From Pseudoalteromonas sp. '520P1 No. 423' (GTDB lineage Bacteria; Pseudomonadota; Gammaproteobacteria; Enterobacterales; Alteromonadaceae), in assembly GCF_001269985.1 (NCBI RefSeq), contig NZ_BBZB01000002.1, positions 1,252,680 to 1,316,679 of the forward strand: a stretch of DNA of 64,000 nucleotides. Direction: 5' to 3'. The notes beneath the pieces are model-generated. The model was given only the letters and a program-made list of their open reading frames with translations, was not told where the DNA came from and did not search any database. A program made the translations under genes and the position numbers. Every line of letters starts with the position of its first letter. The first letter of the stretch is position 1. Below are positions 45,215 to 53,315 of the stretch, one piece after another.

Positions 45215-45722
45215 GTTTATTTTTCTCCTGCGCGATATCGCTGCACATAATCAAACTAATCGCTAAATTTTTTTCCACCCAACTCAATGATTTATTTTTA
45301 TGACTTGCAATTTGTTGATTTGTCCATCCATGTACTCTGCTTAAAGTAACTAGGTCTCTTTTATCTGTTGGTAATTGATTTAATGCTGATCCAAGTAGCT
45401 CAACCATATTTTGATCAATCGCTCTTTGCTCAGGCGAAATTTGATCACAAATCGCTAAGTCAATTTGCTGTTCTTGTCCTGTTTCTATTACATGATATGG
45501 TTTGCGACTATTATCAATAATTAAATTTCTAGCAGCTGTATTTAAATAACCTTTTGGGTTATTTATTTTTTTATTTTCAGGAACTGAGTGTAACTTCAGG
45601 TAAAGATCTTGAAGTAAATCAGAAGATAAATCTGGGCATTTAACTTTATACTTAATAAATTTGAACAGATTTTGGTATTCCTTTTGGAATACCTGTAATA
45701 CATTGAGTTTACTAATAGACAT
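45204..45722 (-). CDS. FecI-like ECF sigma factor
   Basis: 172 residues from the ATG at 45722 (MSISKLNVLQVFQKEYQNLF). The longer frame to 45800 would run through the Fur palindrome at 45752-45772 and has an improbable poly-Ile stretch, so it is rejected. Region 2: QNLFKFIKYKVKCPDLSSDL then LLQDLYLKLHSV and NPKGYLNTAARNLIIDNSRK; region 4: LNQLPTDKRDLVTLSRVHGW then TNQQIASHKNKSLSWVEKNL. It directs transcription of the receptor gene on the siderophore signal. Fur controls it through the palindrome about 30 bases upstream. Confidence 0.9.
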   Translation of the reverse strand: MSISKLNVLQVFQKEYQNLFKFIKYKVKCPDLSSDLLQDLYLKLHSVPENKKINNPKGYLNTAARNLIIDNSRKPYHVIETGQEQQIDLAICDQISPEQRAIDQNMVELLGSALNQLPTDKRDLVTLSRVHGWTNQQIASHKNKSLSWVEKNLAISLIMCSDIAQEKNKHGK

Positions 45723-45751
45723 ATTAAAGATATAAGAAACAGAGGAACTGC

Positions 45752-45772
45752 GTATGATAATGATTATCATAC
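45752..45772 (-). promoter_or_regulatory. Near-perfect Fur palindrome upstream of the sigma factor
   Basis: A 21-base inverted repeat, GTATGATAAT - G - ATTATCATAC, containing the 7-1-7 Fur core TGATAAT-N-ATTATCA without a mismatch. It overlaps the region between sigma-gene start and its promoter, so iron repletion should silence the whole signalling locus. Confidence 0.9.
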
Positions 45773-45821
45773 GCATAGGCAAGTAGCTATTTTGATTCAC
45801 ATCAAGTTTAATAGATTTTAA

Positions 45822-45998
45822 CTATAACCACCTTGTTACTTTTGACTTGTACTGTTCGAATTCATCACCAAAAACTTTATTTAAAGCCGCTTCCTCATGC
45901 ATAATTTGAAATTGATTCATATAGCAAACAAAAACTACCACACCCACTATAGACAGAATAGAGGCTAAATATACAGACCAAGCTAATAGTTGTGTCAT
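45822..45998 (-). pseudogene. Isoprenylcysteine methyltransferase-family C-terminal fragment
   Basis: 58-codon frame ending with the typical ICMT-family tail: hydrophobic helix (LLAWSVYLASILSIVGVVVF), then MHEEAALNKVFGDEFEQYKS followed by KVTRWL. The conserved 'hEE..L...FG.eY..Y...v.R' motif is present, but the catalytic N-terminal helices (about two thirds of the family length) are absent. Probably a truncated gene fused to the neighbouring relic. Confidence 0.55.
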
Positions 45999-46380
45999 CT
46001 TTAAGCGTTAATTCAACAGCATCTAAAGCAGAAACATTATATAATCATCCAGTAGAAACATTATATAATCATCCAGTAGAAACATTATATAATCATCCAG
46101 TAGAAACTAAACGTATACAAAATACCATTTGGTTCTAATAATTTTACGTTATGTATTTTTTCAAATTTCAATTCCTTTTTCCAAAAATAAGAGCCAAAAA
46201 CCAAGTTATTTTATTGTTAGTGATACGAATGGTAAATGAAAAAAATAACAGTGTAATAACACCTACTATAATAAATGCTGGCCATATAGTTTCATCTGGC
46301 TTGTTTATTGAGGAAAAAATTAACAAACCAGTTACTGAAAGCATTAAGAAGAGCATAAATATTGCATCATGCCAATACAT
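45985..46380 (-). pseudogene. Small PH-like membrane protein relic
   Basis: Minus strand: two membrane helices (AIFMLFLMLSVTGLLIF; TIWPAFIIVGVITLLFFSF), then IRITNNKITWFL, a frameshift, KKELKFEKIHNVK, the triplicated 24-bp unit, a TGA where relatives have Trp, and LYNVSALDAVELTLK. The order matches small two-helix proteins ending in 'GWLYNVSGlDAVEl.lk.G'. Frameshift, repeat expansion and a stop make it nonfunctional; its end runs into the ICMT fragment. Confidence 0.65.
46031..46102. repeat. 24-bp unit in three perfect tandem copies
   Basis: Copies at 46031-46054, 46055-46078 and 46079-46102, each starting GAAACATTATATAATC and ending CCAGTA, followed by the first six bases of a fourth. Identical copies indicate recent slippage; the unit lies inside the PH-like relic and adds eight codons per copy. 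Confidence 0.95.
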
Positions 46381-46606
46381 GAGTTTTTATATGATAGAAC
46401 AGAGAGTTGTTCGATTTTAGATTTTGAATCACTACCGCAAGAGATGAGTAGTAGAGATAAAAAACAAATATAAAACAAGCGATTAAAAATAACTGCTCCT
46501 TAGTCTTGTTATATTGTGGCTGATTATCAGCTCTCCTGTTACTGATTGCAAACAAAATAGGAACAATTTAGAATAGTTCGTGATACATATATTAAGGAAA
46601 GTAATT

Positions 46607-46912
46607 GTGAACAATATTTACTATAAAATGAAGTGGCTAGGCGTGTTAGTCATGCCTTTATTTCAAGGGCTTGCCATATTAGGAATTTCCCAACTCCCTA
46701 TTGTTAAAAATATTGCTGAAATCTATGTGCCCCTGTTACCTTATGTATTACTTATTTCAATCTTTTTGTTTTTAGTTGGTATTTTTAAAGAGAATTTCAA
46801 CGCACTATGCTCAGATAAATCTAAACGGTATTTTAATCTTATTATAAATGCGATTGGTATATTTATTTTGGCTACATACACTCTAGTGTTTGTAATGGGT
46901 TATTTAATATAG
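46607..46912 (+). CDS. Three-span membrane protein of unknown function
   Basis: About 101 residues from a GTG at 46607 that has TAAGGA at the right distance; the upstream ATG at 46580 has none. Helices at about 9-30 (LGVLVMPLFQGLAILG), 40-62 and 75-98 (IINAIGIFILATYTLVFVMG). No known family. Confidence 0.55.
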   Translation: MNNIYYKMKWLGVLVMPLFQGLAILGISQLPIVKNIAEIYVPLLPYVLLISIFLFLVGIFKENFNALCSDKSKRYFNLIINAIGIFILATYTLVFVMGYLI

Positions 46913-46924
46913 ATAGATGCTTTT

Positions 46925-47190
46925 TTAATCATAATGAATTGCTAACCAGATGATTTCTTCATCAGATGTAGTCCAAGTTACTTTGTGTTTTTGATGAGCT
47001 GCAATGTTAAAATTGCTTCACCTTTTAACACAATCACCCATTCATTTAAGGTTTGATCATACCAACCTGTTTCAGGTGAAGTGTGTCATTTAGTAATAAT
47101 TCGTTCAATTTTTATATTTTTATTTTCTGCTAAGACTTCAAAAACCTCTCAGCTCAGATCTTCAGGAATGTCTTTAAAAATGTTGTTCAT
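46925..47190 (-). pseudogene. Cupin-domain protein relic
   Basis: From ATG 47190 (with AAGGAAAAGT upstream): NIFKDIPEDLS, TGA, EVFEVLAENKNIKIERIITK, TGA, HTSPETGWYDQTLNEWVIVL then KGEAILTL, a deletion and frame change, then HQKHKVTWTTSDEEIIWLAI. Relatives read '..IVSKGHaSPeg.WYDQ..nEWV.lLkGea' and '..HrVewT....tvWLA.h', so two nonsense codons and one deletion are visible. Confidence 0.85.
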
Positions 47191-47492
47191 TACTTTTCCT
47201 TATAAAATTAAATTCAAAGAGCAGAAAAAACAAATATACCATAATTTCAGTGAGTTAAATATGACTTAAACCTATCCTTGATTATTACACAAAATACAAA
47301 CTGCACACATAACACGTTACTTTAAATCTTCATTATATATAATTCACTCAGTTTGAAAGCAAACAGTATATTTGTGTTATATCATTTCGAAGATGCATCT
47401 TATGTTCCTCGTTATGTTTTTTATAAGTAACAGTAAGACTTCCAGTATTATCGCCTTAGGGCACAATTACTTTTAAAAAATAGGATTCTATT
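47191..47492 (+). promoter_or_regulatory. Long leader region of the cold-shock gene
   Basis: No gene. A plausible -35 TTGAAA (47353) lies with AT-rich -10 candidates around 47375-47382, leaving a leader of about 100 bases before the ATG, the kind of long 5' UTR common for cold-shock genes. No specific cold-box could be confirmed by eye. Confidence 0.4.
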
Positions 47493-47672
47493 ATGTCTAA
47501 TACAATTACTGGTACAGTAAAATGGTTTAACGATGCTAAAGGTATTGGTTTTATCGAACAAGCTTCTGGTCCAGATGTTTTTGCTCACTTTAGCGCAATC
47601 CAAGGTGACGGTTTTAAAACCTTAGCTGAAGGGCAAAAAGGCCCTCAAGATGAGAACATTGTTGCTCTATAA
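47493..47672 (+). CDS. CspA-family cold-shock protein with internal deletion
   Basis: 59 residues: [20 protein letters not shown] then [20 protein letters not shown] and [19 protein letters not shown]. Normal relatives are about 69 residues and read LAEGQK-V-E-F-x-V-x-Q-GQKGPQ; here about ten residues between two GQK copies are missing, which deletes beta-strand 4 of the OB fold. RNP1 is altered too (KGIGFI for KGFGFI); RNP2 (VFAHFS) is intact. It has a GGATTC site upstream and a strong terminator. Probably a damaged paralogue, though the frame is kept. Confidence 0.8.
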   Translation: MSNTITGTVKWFNDAKGIGFIEQASGPDVFAHFSAIQGDGFKTLAEGQKGPQDENIVAL

Positions 47673-47730
47673 CTGTTTATTAATAAATAGCTGAGTAAAT
47701 ATTATCATTTAAGTTAATTCTTAATGATCA

Positions 47731-47756
47731 AAAGGTAAGACTGATGTCTTACCTTT
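47731..47756. terminator. Strong terminator between cold-shock and WD40 genes
   Basis: Perfect 11-bp stem AAAGGTAAGAC / GTCTTACCTTT, 4-base loop, followed by T-run on the plus strand; can serve both convergent genes. Confidence 0.9.
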
Positions 47757-47773
47757 TTTGTTTTCTGCTATCG

Positions 47774-48760
47774 TTATAAATCTTTGTTGCCCCAAACTTC
47801 TAAAACACCATCAGAAGTAATTGAATAAACATCTTTGTTGTTTGTTACTGCAAAATCTAAGATCATGCTGCCAAAGTTATAAGATCTCACATTTCCAAAT
47901 CCAATTTCTTTGCCTGTTTGTACGTCCCAAAGAGAAAGTTGGAATTTTGATGAGGCTGTTAACAGTTTACTCCCATTTGACAAAAAGATTGCCTGCCTAA
48001 AAAATCTAAATCGTTCTATATATTCAAGGGACGTATCTGATTCTCCAGAGGGTAAATTTATTATTTTTTGTGATTTAAGTGCATCTGATATAAATATTCT
48101 TTCATTAAAACTATCATGTGCGAAGCTGGTGATCCTTTGAGTTAATGCAGCTGAAGCGATTACTTCACCTGTATAAGCATGCCATTGCACAATTGTACCA
48201 TCATTTGCTGCTGAGAAAATGCTTTGACCATTTTTATGCATTACTAATTTGGTGACAGAAGAATTGTGAATCTTATGAAGAGATCTTTTATTATATTTTA
48301 AGTCAACATTTACAATACTGCCCTCATTTAGGCCTATATAAACATTATCTCCTGAGTAATTAAGCAATATTTTTGTAATTTGAATATCTTCACTAAATCC
48401 TTTAACCTCCCATGTCGCAATTACTTTTTCCGTATTAATGGAAAGTAGTGTTATATATTTTTTACCTGCACTGGCAATGATTGATTTATCACCTGAAAGA
48501 ACAATATGATACTGTAATTCTTTAAAGAGAGAGCTTGGGTATTCAATCATTTTTTGCTTATTCGTATTATTGAAAATAGAAATATTTTGATTAATATCTA
48601 ATAATGCAGATAATTGGCTGTCTTCAGATAAATCTGCATCAACAACACCTACCTCTACAAATTTATGAAATGATACCGCTTTAAGCTCTTTTAATTTGTC
48701 AGTACAACCAAAAATAAAAGTAGTTAAAAGTACAAGCAATAAACGAGAAATATAACTCAT
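47774..48760 (-). CDS. WD40-like beta-propeller lipoprotein
   Basis: 328 residues from the ATG at 48760, which gives a lipoprotein leader (MSYISRLLLVLLTTFIFGC, Cys 19). The body is a propeller with WD-type blades: HNSSVTKLVMHKNGQSIFSA then ANDGTIVQWHAYTGEVIASA, and later GSKLLTASSKFQLSLWDVQT with GKEIGFG and a final SITSDGVLEVWG. Likely a periplasmic scaffold; no partner is encoded nearby. Confidence 0.85.
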   Translation of the reverse strand: MSYISRLLLVLLTTFIFGCTDKLKELKAVSFHKFVEVGVVDADLSEDSQLSALLDINQNISIFNNTNKQKMIEYPSSLFKELQYHIVLSGDKSIIASAGKKYITLLSINTEKVIATWEVKGFSEDIQITKILLNYSGDNVYIGLNEGSIVNVDLKYNKRSLHKIHNSSVTKLVMHKNGQSIFSAANDGTIVQWHAYTGEVIASAALTQRITSFAHDSFNERIFISDALKSQKIINLPSGESDTSLEYIERFRFFRQAIFLSNGSKLLTASSKFQLSLWDVQTGKEIGFGNVRSYNFGSMILDFAVTNNKDVYSITSDGVLEVWGNKDL

Positions 48761-48963
48761 AATGAAACGACAAACTAAATAATGGCAAGAATTATACATA
48801 GTAAACAGTTAAATAAACTAGGTCAAAACCATGTGAGTTTAAATCAATATATAGGAAACAACCCTAAATGTAATTGACTGTATTATAGGGCATTATTCAA
48901 AAGTTGTAATCTAGTACAACTGACTTTATCTAAAAAGTGTAATCCATAAGCCTTTTATTTATT

Positions 48964-49274
48964 TTATTGAGGTTTAGTATGAAAGGTTATCCCACCAGTA
49001 TATTTTGCAACTAAGTTGTATGCGATACAAAAAGCCGCAACTAATATATAAGTAGCTGCTAAGGTATAAAAAGGTAAAAATAAATATAAAAAAACGCGCT
49101 CGCAGTATCGGTTACAATTATCGGAATAATAAATTTAAACGTTACATCAGTTTGTGCGCTGGCAGCGAGTGTCATTATCCCAATAACAGCTATGAATACG
49201 GTTAAGATTGCGACTACTAAAGCGAGCGTTCTTGAGGTTTGAGTTACATTCAGTTCAGTTATTTCACTTTTCAT
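48964..49274 (-). pseudogene. Small two-helix membrane protein (DUF3566-like) with frameshift
   Basis: Frame 1 (ATG 49274): SRTLALVVAILTVFIAVIGI, then FKFIIPIIVTDTASAFF. In the next frame it continues LPFYTLAATYILVAAFCIAY then NLVAKYTGGITFHTKPQ and stop, the normal ending of this family ('YNlvAkytGGIe'). The frame change falls at or just after a run of seven A (49088-49094), so polymerase slippage or a sequencing indel are both possible. Confidence 0.7.
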
Positions 49275-49921
49275 TTTATTTCCTTGTTAGCATACTGAAC
49301 ATAATGATTCCTATGATAAATTGAGTTTTTTGGGTAACTTAACAAATCAGAACCATAAATAGCGAAGATATCATAGCTTACTTATATTACTAAATTATAA
49401 AGGTTTTTTATAAAAATTAATTTAGCATTTATAAACTTTGCTTAACTCAAGAGCACTATTGTCTTTTTCTATAAAAATGAATTTTAAACCAACAACAGAG
49501 CTCAAGGTTTTAGAAAGTCCAAATGTGACAAGTTAAAGACCATAAATATAAATAGATATGAATAAAATTTCAGGCCAATAAATTATCAGCTTCAAATTCA
49601 AAAATAATCCACACAGAAGTAACAGTGATTAACCAAGAAATTCGAGTACATAGTTTATTTCTCATGACACCTACTTTTCAAATATCTAGTTAATAAGTAA
49701 GGAATGTTATAGTTTTATAAGTGATAACTAGGTATTTACTAAGATTGTATCGATACTTAATTATCTACACATACTTATCATTAGTCTAATTAAAATAATA
49801 TTAGAATATTTATTGAGACATGCATGATATGAATTTTGTGTAGATTTAATTTTTTTGTTTCTACAATTAAGTGTAACTATTCACTAGGGGAAAATTATTT
49901 TCTAATGATCCTTTTTAGCTA
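49275..49921. other. Gene-poor stretch
   Basis: No convincing gene. A minus-strand 31-codon frame (49570-49665, MRNKLCTRISWLITVTSVWI) has a weak ribosome site and may be chance or a stub. The last part leads into the IS66 remnant. Confidence 0.4.
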
Positions 49922-50155
49922 TTGACCGATCCTGCCAGTATGCCAAGCCAGTGCTATGACTTAATCGCCCTAGCTTCAATGAATTTAAACAGCATCAACA
50001 TCACTGAAATAGTTGAGAAAACTAAAGCTCAGTTACAAGAAGATAAGACGCTCACGCCTGCGTTGAAGCTGTCTAACGAGATTATTCTTGTTATCGTTGT
50101 TATGCTTGCCAGTAAATTGGGACTTAACAGTACGGCATTGCTTGCTCTTGGATAA
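49922..50155 (+). pseudogene. IS66-family transposase N-terminal fragment
   Basis: The frame reads NITEIVEKTKAQLQEDKTLT then PALKLSNEIILVIVVMLASK and LGLNST, the N-terminal helices that in IS66 TnpC precede 'LGLNSrNSSkPPS'. It breaks just there; no catalytic domain follows. Confidence 0.6.
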
Positions 50156-50369
50156 CGTTAACCCAATCATCCTGAGTTTTTTCTACTGGTGGTAAAGGGT
50201 CGGTTATGACAGCGTGAAGAGTATGGCTTGTTAAACGCTTACGCCAAGCATAGAAGCATGATGTGTTGAGTTTTTGCTGTTTGCAAAAGGCGGCTATTTG
50301 CATACTGCTTGCAGCATGTTGTTCGAAAATTTGTTGCCATTGCTCAGGTGTTCTGTGGATATTTGCCAT
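50124..50369 (-). pseudogene. IS66-family TnpA fragment
   Basis: Minus strand NIHRTPEQWQQIFEQHAASS then MQIAAFCKQQKLNTSCFYAW and RKRL: the helix-turn-helix of IS66 accessory protein TnpA. The C-terminal part is cut short where it meets the transposase fragment coming from the other strand. Confidence 0.75.
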
Positions 50370-50471
50370 TCTTTTACTTGGTAAGTAGATGATGACATTA
50401 CTTTAGGGGATTTAGGCTAGAATGGAATACGCCTCAAATTGATCACAAGCACAATTATACAAAGTAATACG

Positions 50472-50570
50472 ATGTCTATTCCTCCCAGTATCTATGGGTT
50501 ATTTATGTTTTTATCTGCGGGGCTCTTCTCTATCACTATGCTAAGAAAAGATAATAAAAGAAATAATTAA
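50472..50570 (+). CDS. Possible small membrane peptide (32 aa)
   Basis: MSIPPSIYGLFMFLSAGLFS then ITMLRKDNKRNN: one hydrophobic helix with a basic tail, a layout typical of small membrane proteins. The ribosome site is poor (AATACG), and the surroundings are relics, so this is doubtful. Confidence 0.3.
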   Translation: MSIPPSIYGLFMFLSAGLFSITMLRKDNKRNN

Positions 50571-50622
50571 CCACTTTAATTCTATAAAAAGATAAAACTT
50601 ATAATTAAAACAGTGCAATAAA

Positions 50623-50941
50623 ATGCAAAGTATGAGTTTACCCCAAGTAAAAAGTAATATTGATGAATCGAAAAGCAGTCACTTTAAATTTATTATTATA
50701 GTGATTTGTAGTTTAATAAATATGATGATGGCTTTTACTGCAGCTTCTGTCAGTACTGAAGGCACCTACCAAAGTCTAAATAGGTGATTTACTTATTTCA
50801 GGTACAGTTTTTATGGCGTTTGGAGCACTATTTATTGCTCCTTTTGCTGATAAAGTAGGTAAAAAATTCATACTTCTTACTTTAACCATTGAGACAATTT
50901 ATGGTGCAGGGTTTAGGTATATCGCTTTTAACCCCTTTTAA
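50623..50941 (+). pseudogene. MFS transporter relic (aromatic-acid/H+ symporter type)
   Basis: ATG frame: SHFKFIIIVICSLINMMMAF (first helix), stop at 50786 region; then another frame: ISGTVFMAFGALFIAPFADK then VGKKFILLTLTIETIYGAG, the 'G...Gal..gplaDr.GRk' loop between helices 2 and 3. The rest of the 12-helix protein is absent. Confidence 0.7.
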
Positions 50942-50967
50942 ACTGTTTTATTACTTGCTTGAATGAT

Positions 50968-51165
50968 TCAAAGTACTATCTTTTCTTCATTACCATGTAT
51001 ATGTGATCCCATTGAAGAGTTTGCAGGCATAGTAACTCTTAATGCAAAGTCCCATACACCTTTTAGCTCTTCACGACGAAATACTTCTTGAATTTCTATT
51101 TCACCTTGACCATCGTGACTATTTTGATCCGTTACTTTATCGCATGTAATATAGCTTTAAATCAT
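50968..51165 (-). pseudogene. Cupin fragment
   Basis: Minus strand: ATG ATT TAA, then in frame SYITCDKVTDQNSHDGQGEI, EIQEVFRREELKGVWDFALR and VTMPANSSMGSHIHGNEEKI, the first half of a small cupin ending just inside the metal motif (G.H.H...E). A stop at codon 3 and loss of the second half make it nonfunctional. Confidence 0.65.
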
Positions 51166-51183
51166 AAATAATCCTTTATTTTG

Positions 51184-52365
51184 CTACTTATTATTCACTT
51201 CAAGCTCTTGAGAAAAATCAGCAGTATTTTTAGTTAGATTTATAAATTGACTTGCAAATAATGAAGCAACAGCAATCAATGCTCCTGCATAAAATACCAA
51301 CGAATTGTCAATGAGCCAAATCACACCAAAACTTGCCGGAATAACAACTGCAGCAATGTGATTGATACTAAAACTTACAGCAGAGTTTGATGCGATATCC
51401 TTCGGTTCTGCAATTTTTTGAAAGTAAGTTTTTAATGCTATCGCCATAGCAAAAAACAAATGATCAATCACATACAATACAGCTGCAATATCGGCAGAAT
51501 CCACAACAGCGTAACCAACAAAAACCATAACTAAACCTGAGTACTCTAAACTAAGCGCTTTTTTCTCACCGACTCTGCCAATCCAAGTACCAATTTTAGG
51601 TGCTAAAAAGAAATTTATAACATGGTTTATCATATACAGTAGTGTGATTTGCTGCACACTATAGCCAAATTTTTCAACCATAAGAAATCCAGCGAATACC
51701 ACAAAGATCTGTCTTCGTGCCCCCGACAAAAAGGTTAACAAGTAATATAAACTATAGCGTTTTCGTAAAACTATTTTTTTGTGCTGAGCGTGTTTCACCT
51801 CGAATTTTGGCATAGCCATAAACAACCAAATTGTCAGCAACAAGCCTATTAAACCAAAAAATAAATATAAGAATTGATAACTAGTAGAAAATAAACTGAA
51901 CCCTAACCAAATAAGGGCATAACACACTAAAGATACAGCTGATTTAATTGACATTAACTTACCCAATTTCTCAGCAGTTTCTTCTTTATTAAACCATTGT
52001 AAACTTAATGATGTATTTACAGTTTCATAATAGTGAAAACCTATAGACATTAAAATTGTGGTAGCATATAGGCCGTAAATACTTGGAAATAATCCCGTTA
52101 TTGCAACGCCTATTGATAAAATACACAAAGAAATAAGCGCGAATATCTGCTCTGTTAAAACTAATAGCACAAATACGGCAGTAAAAGCTAAAAAGCCAGG
52201 GATCTCTCTTAGAGATTGTAAAATACCAATTTCAGCTCCTGTAAATGCCGCCTGTTCTATAGCGAAATTATTTAACATTGCTAGCCAGGCAGCAAAAGTT
52301 GCTGACATAACAATGCTTGCAACTACAAGGAAAATAAATGGTGTTTGCCATACCTTATTTTTCAT
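51184..52365 (-). CDS. MFS transporter
   Basis: 393 residues from the ATG at 52365 (AGGGA six bases upstream; the ATG at 52401 is less well placed). Twelve hydrophobic segments; the helix 2-3 loop is short and replaced by EIPGFLAFTAVFVLLVL, and the central loop is basic (KHAQHKKIVLRKRYSLYYLL). This is the YfbS/MFS_1 type without the classical DRxGRR motif. Drug or metabolite exporter is a guess. It is divergent from an AraC-type regulator, which probably controls it. Confidence 0.85.
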   Translation of the reverse strand: MKNKVWQTPFIFLVVASIVMSATFAAWLAMLNNFAIEQAAFTGAEIGILQSLREIPGFLAFTAVFVLLVLTEQIFALISLCILSIGVAITGLFPSIYGLYATTILMSIGFHYYETVNTSLSLQWFNKEETAEKLGKLMSIKSAVSLVCYALIWLGFSLFSTSYQFLYLFFGLIGLLLTIWLFMAMPKFEVKHAQHKKIVLRKRYSLYYLLTFLSGARRQIFVVFAGFLMVEKFGYSVQQITLLYMINHVINFFLAPKIGTWIGRVGEKKALSLEYSGLVMVFVGYAVVDSADIAAVLYVIDHLFFAMAIALKTYFQKIAEPKDIASNSAVSFSINHIAAVVIPASFGVIWLIDNSLVFYAGALIAVASLFASQFINLTKNTADFSQELEVNNK

Positions 52366-52491
52366 ATTATTCCCTATTGATTTAATACTTTCCTGATCCA
52401 TACTGCTCCTGTTAAACCATTACTGATTTCTAGTTTGTGTACCGAGTTACAACAGTATATTATTTCCATTACATGGCTGAAAGGTGAAATT

Positions 52492-53307
52492 ATGACAGTT
52501 AACTTATCAAAACAGACAGATTTTAAATGGACAAAACAGAGCCCAAGTAGACTTTATCCAGAATTACCTAGACCGATTGTTTCAACGGCTCATGAATTCG
52601 AAGCTATGACACATATTGTTAAGCATTCTCACCCATGGTCACAATTGTGCTACGCATGTAAAGGCGTAACTCAAACTCAAACCCAAGAAGGTACGTTCAT
52701 ATTACCCCCAGAGCAAGCTTTGTGGATCCCAGCTAACGCCGAACATCAACAACACCTAAAGACTAAGGTTAGTAATCGCAGCTTATACATAGATTCAAAA
52801 TGGTGTAACCCACTTGGTAATAAGGTTCGTTCTCTCACTGTTGACCCACTATTGAAATCTTTAATTTTAGAAATAGCCAACTGGCGTGAGCATTATGAAA
52901 GAACCGCTCAAACTGATCGTTTAGTACAAGTTTTAATTGATAGATTATCAATAGCACCCAGTAACGAGTTGTTTATGCCAACCATTAATGACAACCGGTT
53001 GTTGCCAATAATAGAATCCTTAACCTTTGATCTTGCAAACAAACTAACAATTGAAGAATGGGCGTCAAAAGTTGGCGCTTCAAGCAGAACTTTAAATAGA
53101 CTGTTTAATAAAAATTACGGCATGGGTTTTAGTAAATGGAAGCAAAAGATTAAAATTATGAAGTCTTTGGAAATGTTAAATGAAGAAATCCCTTTAAGTG
53201 ATATTGCCTATGAACTTGGGTATGAATCCTCATCAGCATTTTTAACCGCTTTTAAAAAACAGCTAGGATGTTCACCCAAAAAATACTTATCAATTAATAA
53301 TGATTAA
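52492..53307 (+). CDS. AraC-family regulator, NimR-like with cupin sensor
   Basis: 271 residues from the ATG at 52492 (AAGGTG upstream). Cupin-type N-terminus: HIVKHSHPWSQLCYACKGVT then TFILPPEQALWIPANAEHQQ, as in NimR-type regulators of divergent MFS efflux genes. C-terminal double helix-turn-helix: KLTIEEWASKVGASSRTLNR, GMGFSKWKQKIKIMKSLEML then ISDIAYELGYESSSAFLTAF-like stretch. The intergenic gap to the transporter is 126 bases. Confidence 0.85.
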   Translation: MTVNLSKQTDFKWTKQSPSRLYPELPRPIVSTAHEFEAMTHIVKHSHPWSQLCYACKGVTQTQTQEGTFILPPEQALWIPANAEHQQHLKTKVSNRSLYIDSKWCNPLGNKVRSLTVDPLLKSLILEIANWREHYERTAQTDRLVQVLIDRLSIAPSNELFMPTINDNRLLPIIESLTFDLANKLTIEEWASKVGASSRTLNRLFNKNYGMGFSKWKQKIKIMKSLEMLNEEIPLSDIAYELGYESSSAFLTAFKKQLGCSPKKYLSINND

Positions 53308-53315
53308 TAGGTGAT

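Noticed and set aside
45723..45800. N-terminal extension of the sigma factor
   Set aside because: It overlaps the Fur palindrome, translates as a poly-Ile stretch and has no family homology.
46031..46102. CRISPR-like repeats
   Set aside because: The copies are directly adjacent without spacers: a simple tandem repeat.
20599..46380. TGA read as Trp (code change or selenocysteine), since two relics have TGA at conserved Trp sites
   Set aside because: Intact genes in the window end with TGA (for example at 16304 and 61941), both relics carry or adjoin further lesions, and no selenocysteine-insertion hairpin is evident. Ordinary G-to-A mutation explains it.
46367..46555. Minus-strand 62-codon frame between the PH-like relic and the three-span protein
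   Set aside because: No ribosome site, low-complexity aromatic/aliphatic composition and overlap with the relic; probably chance.
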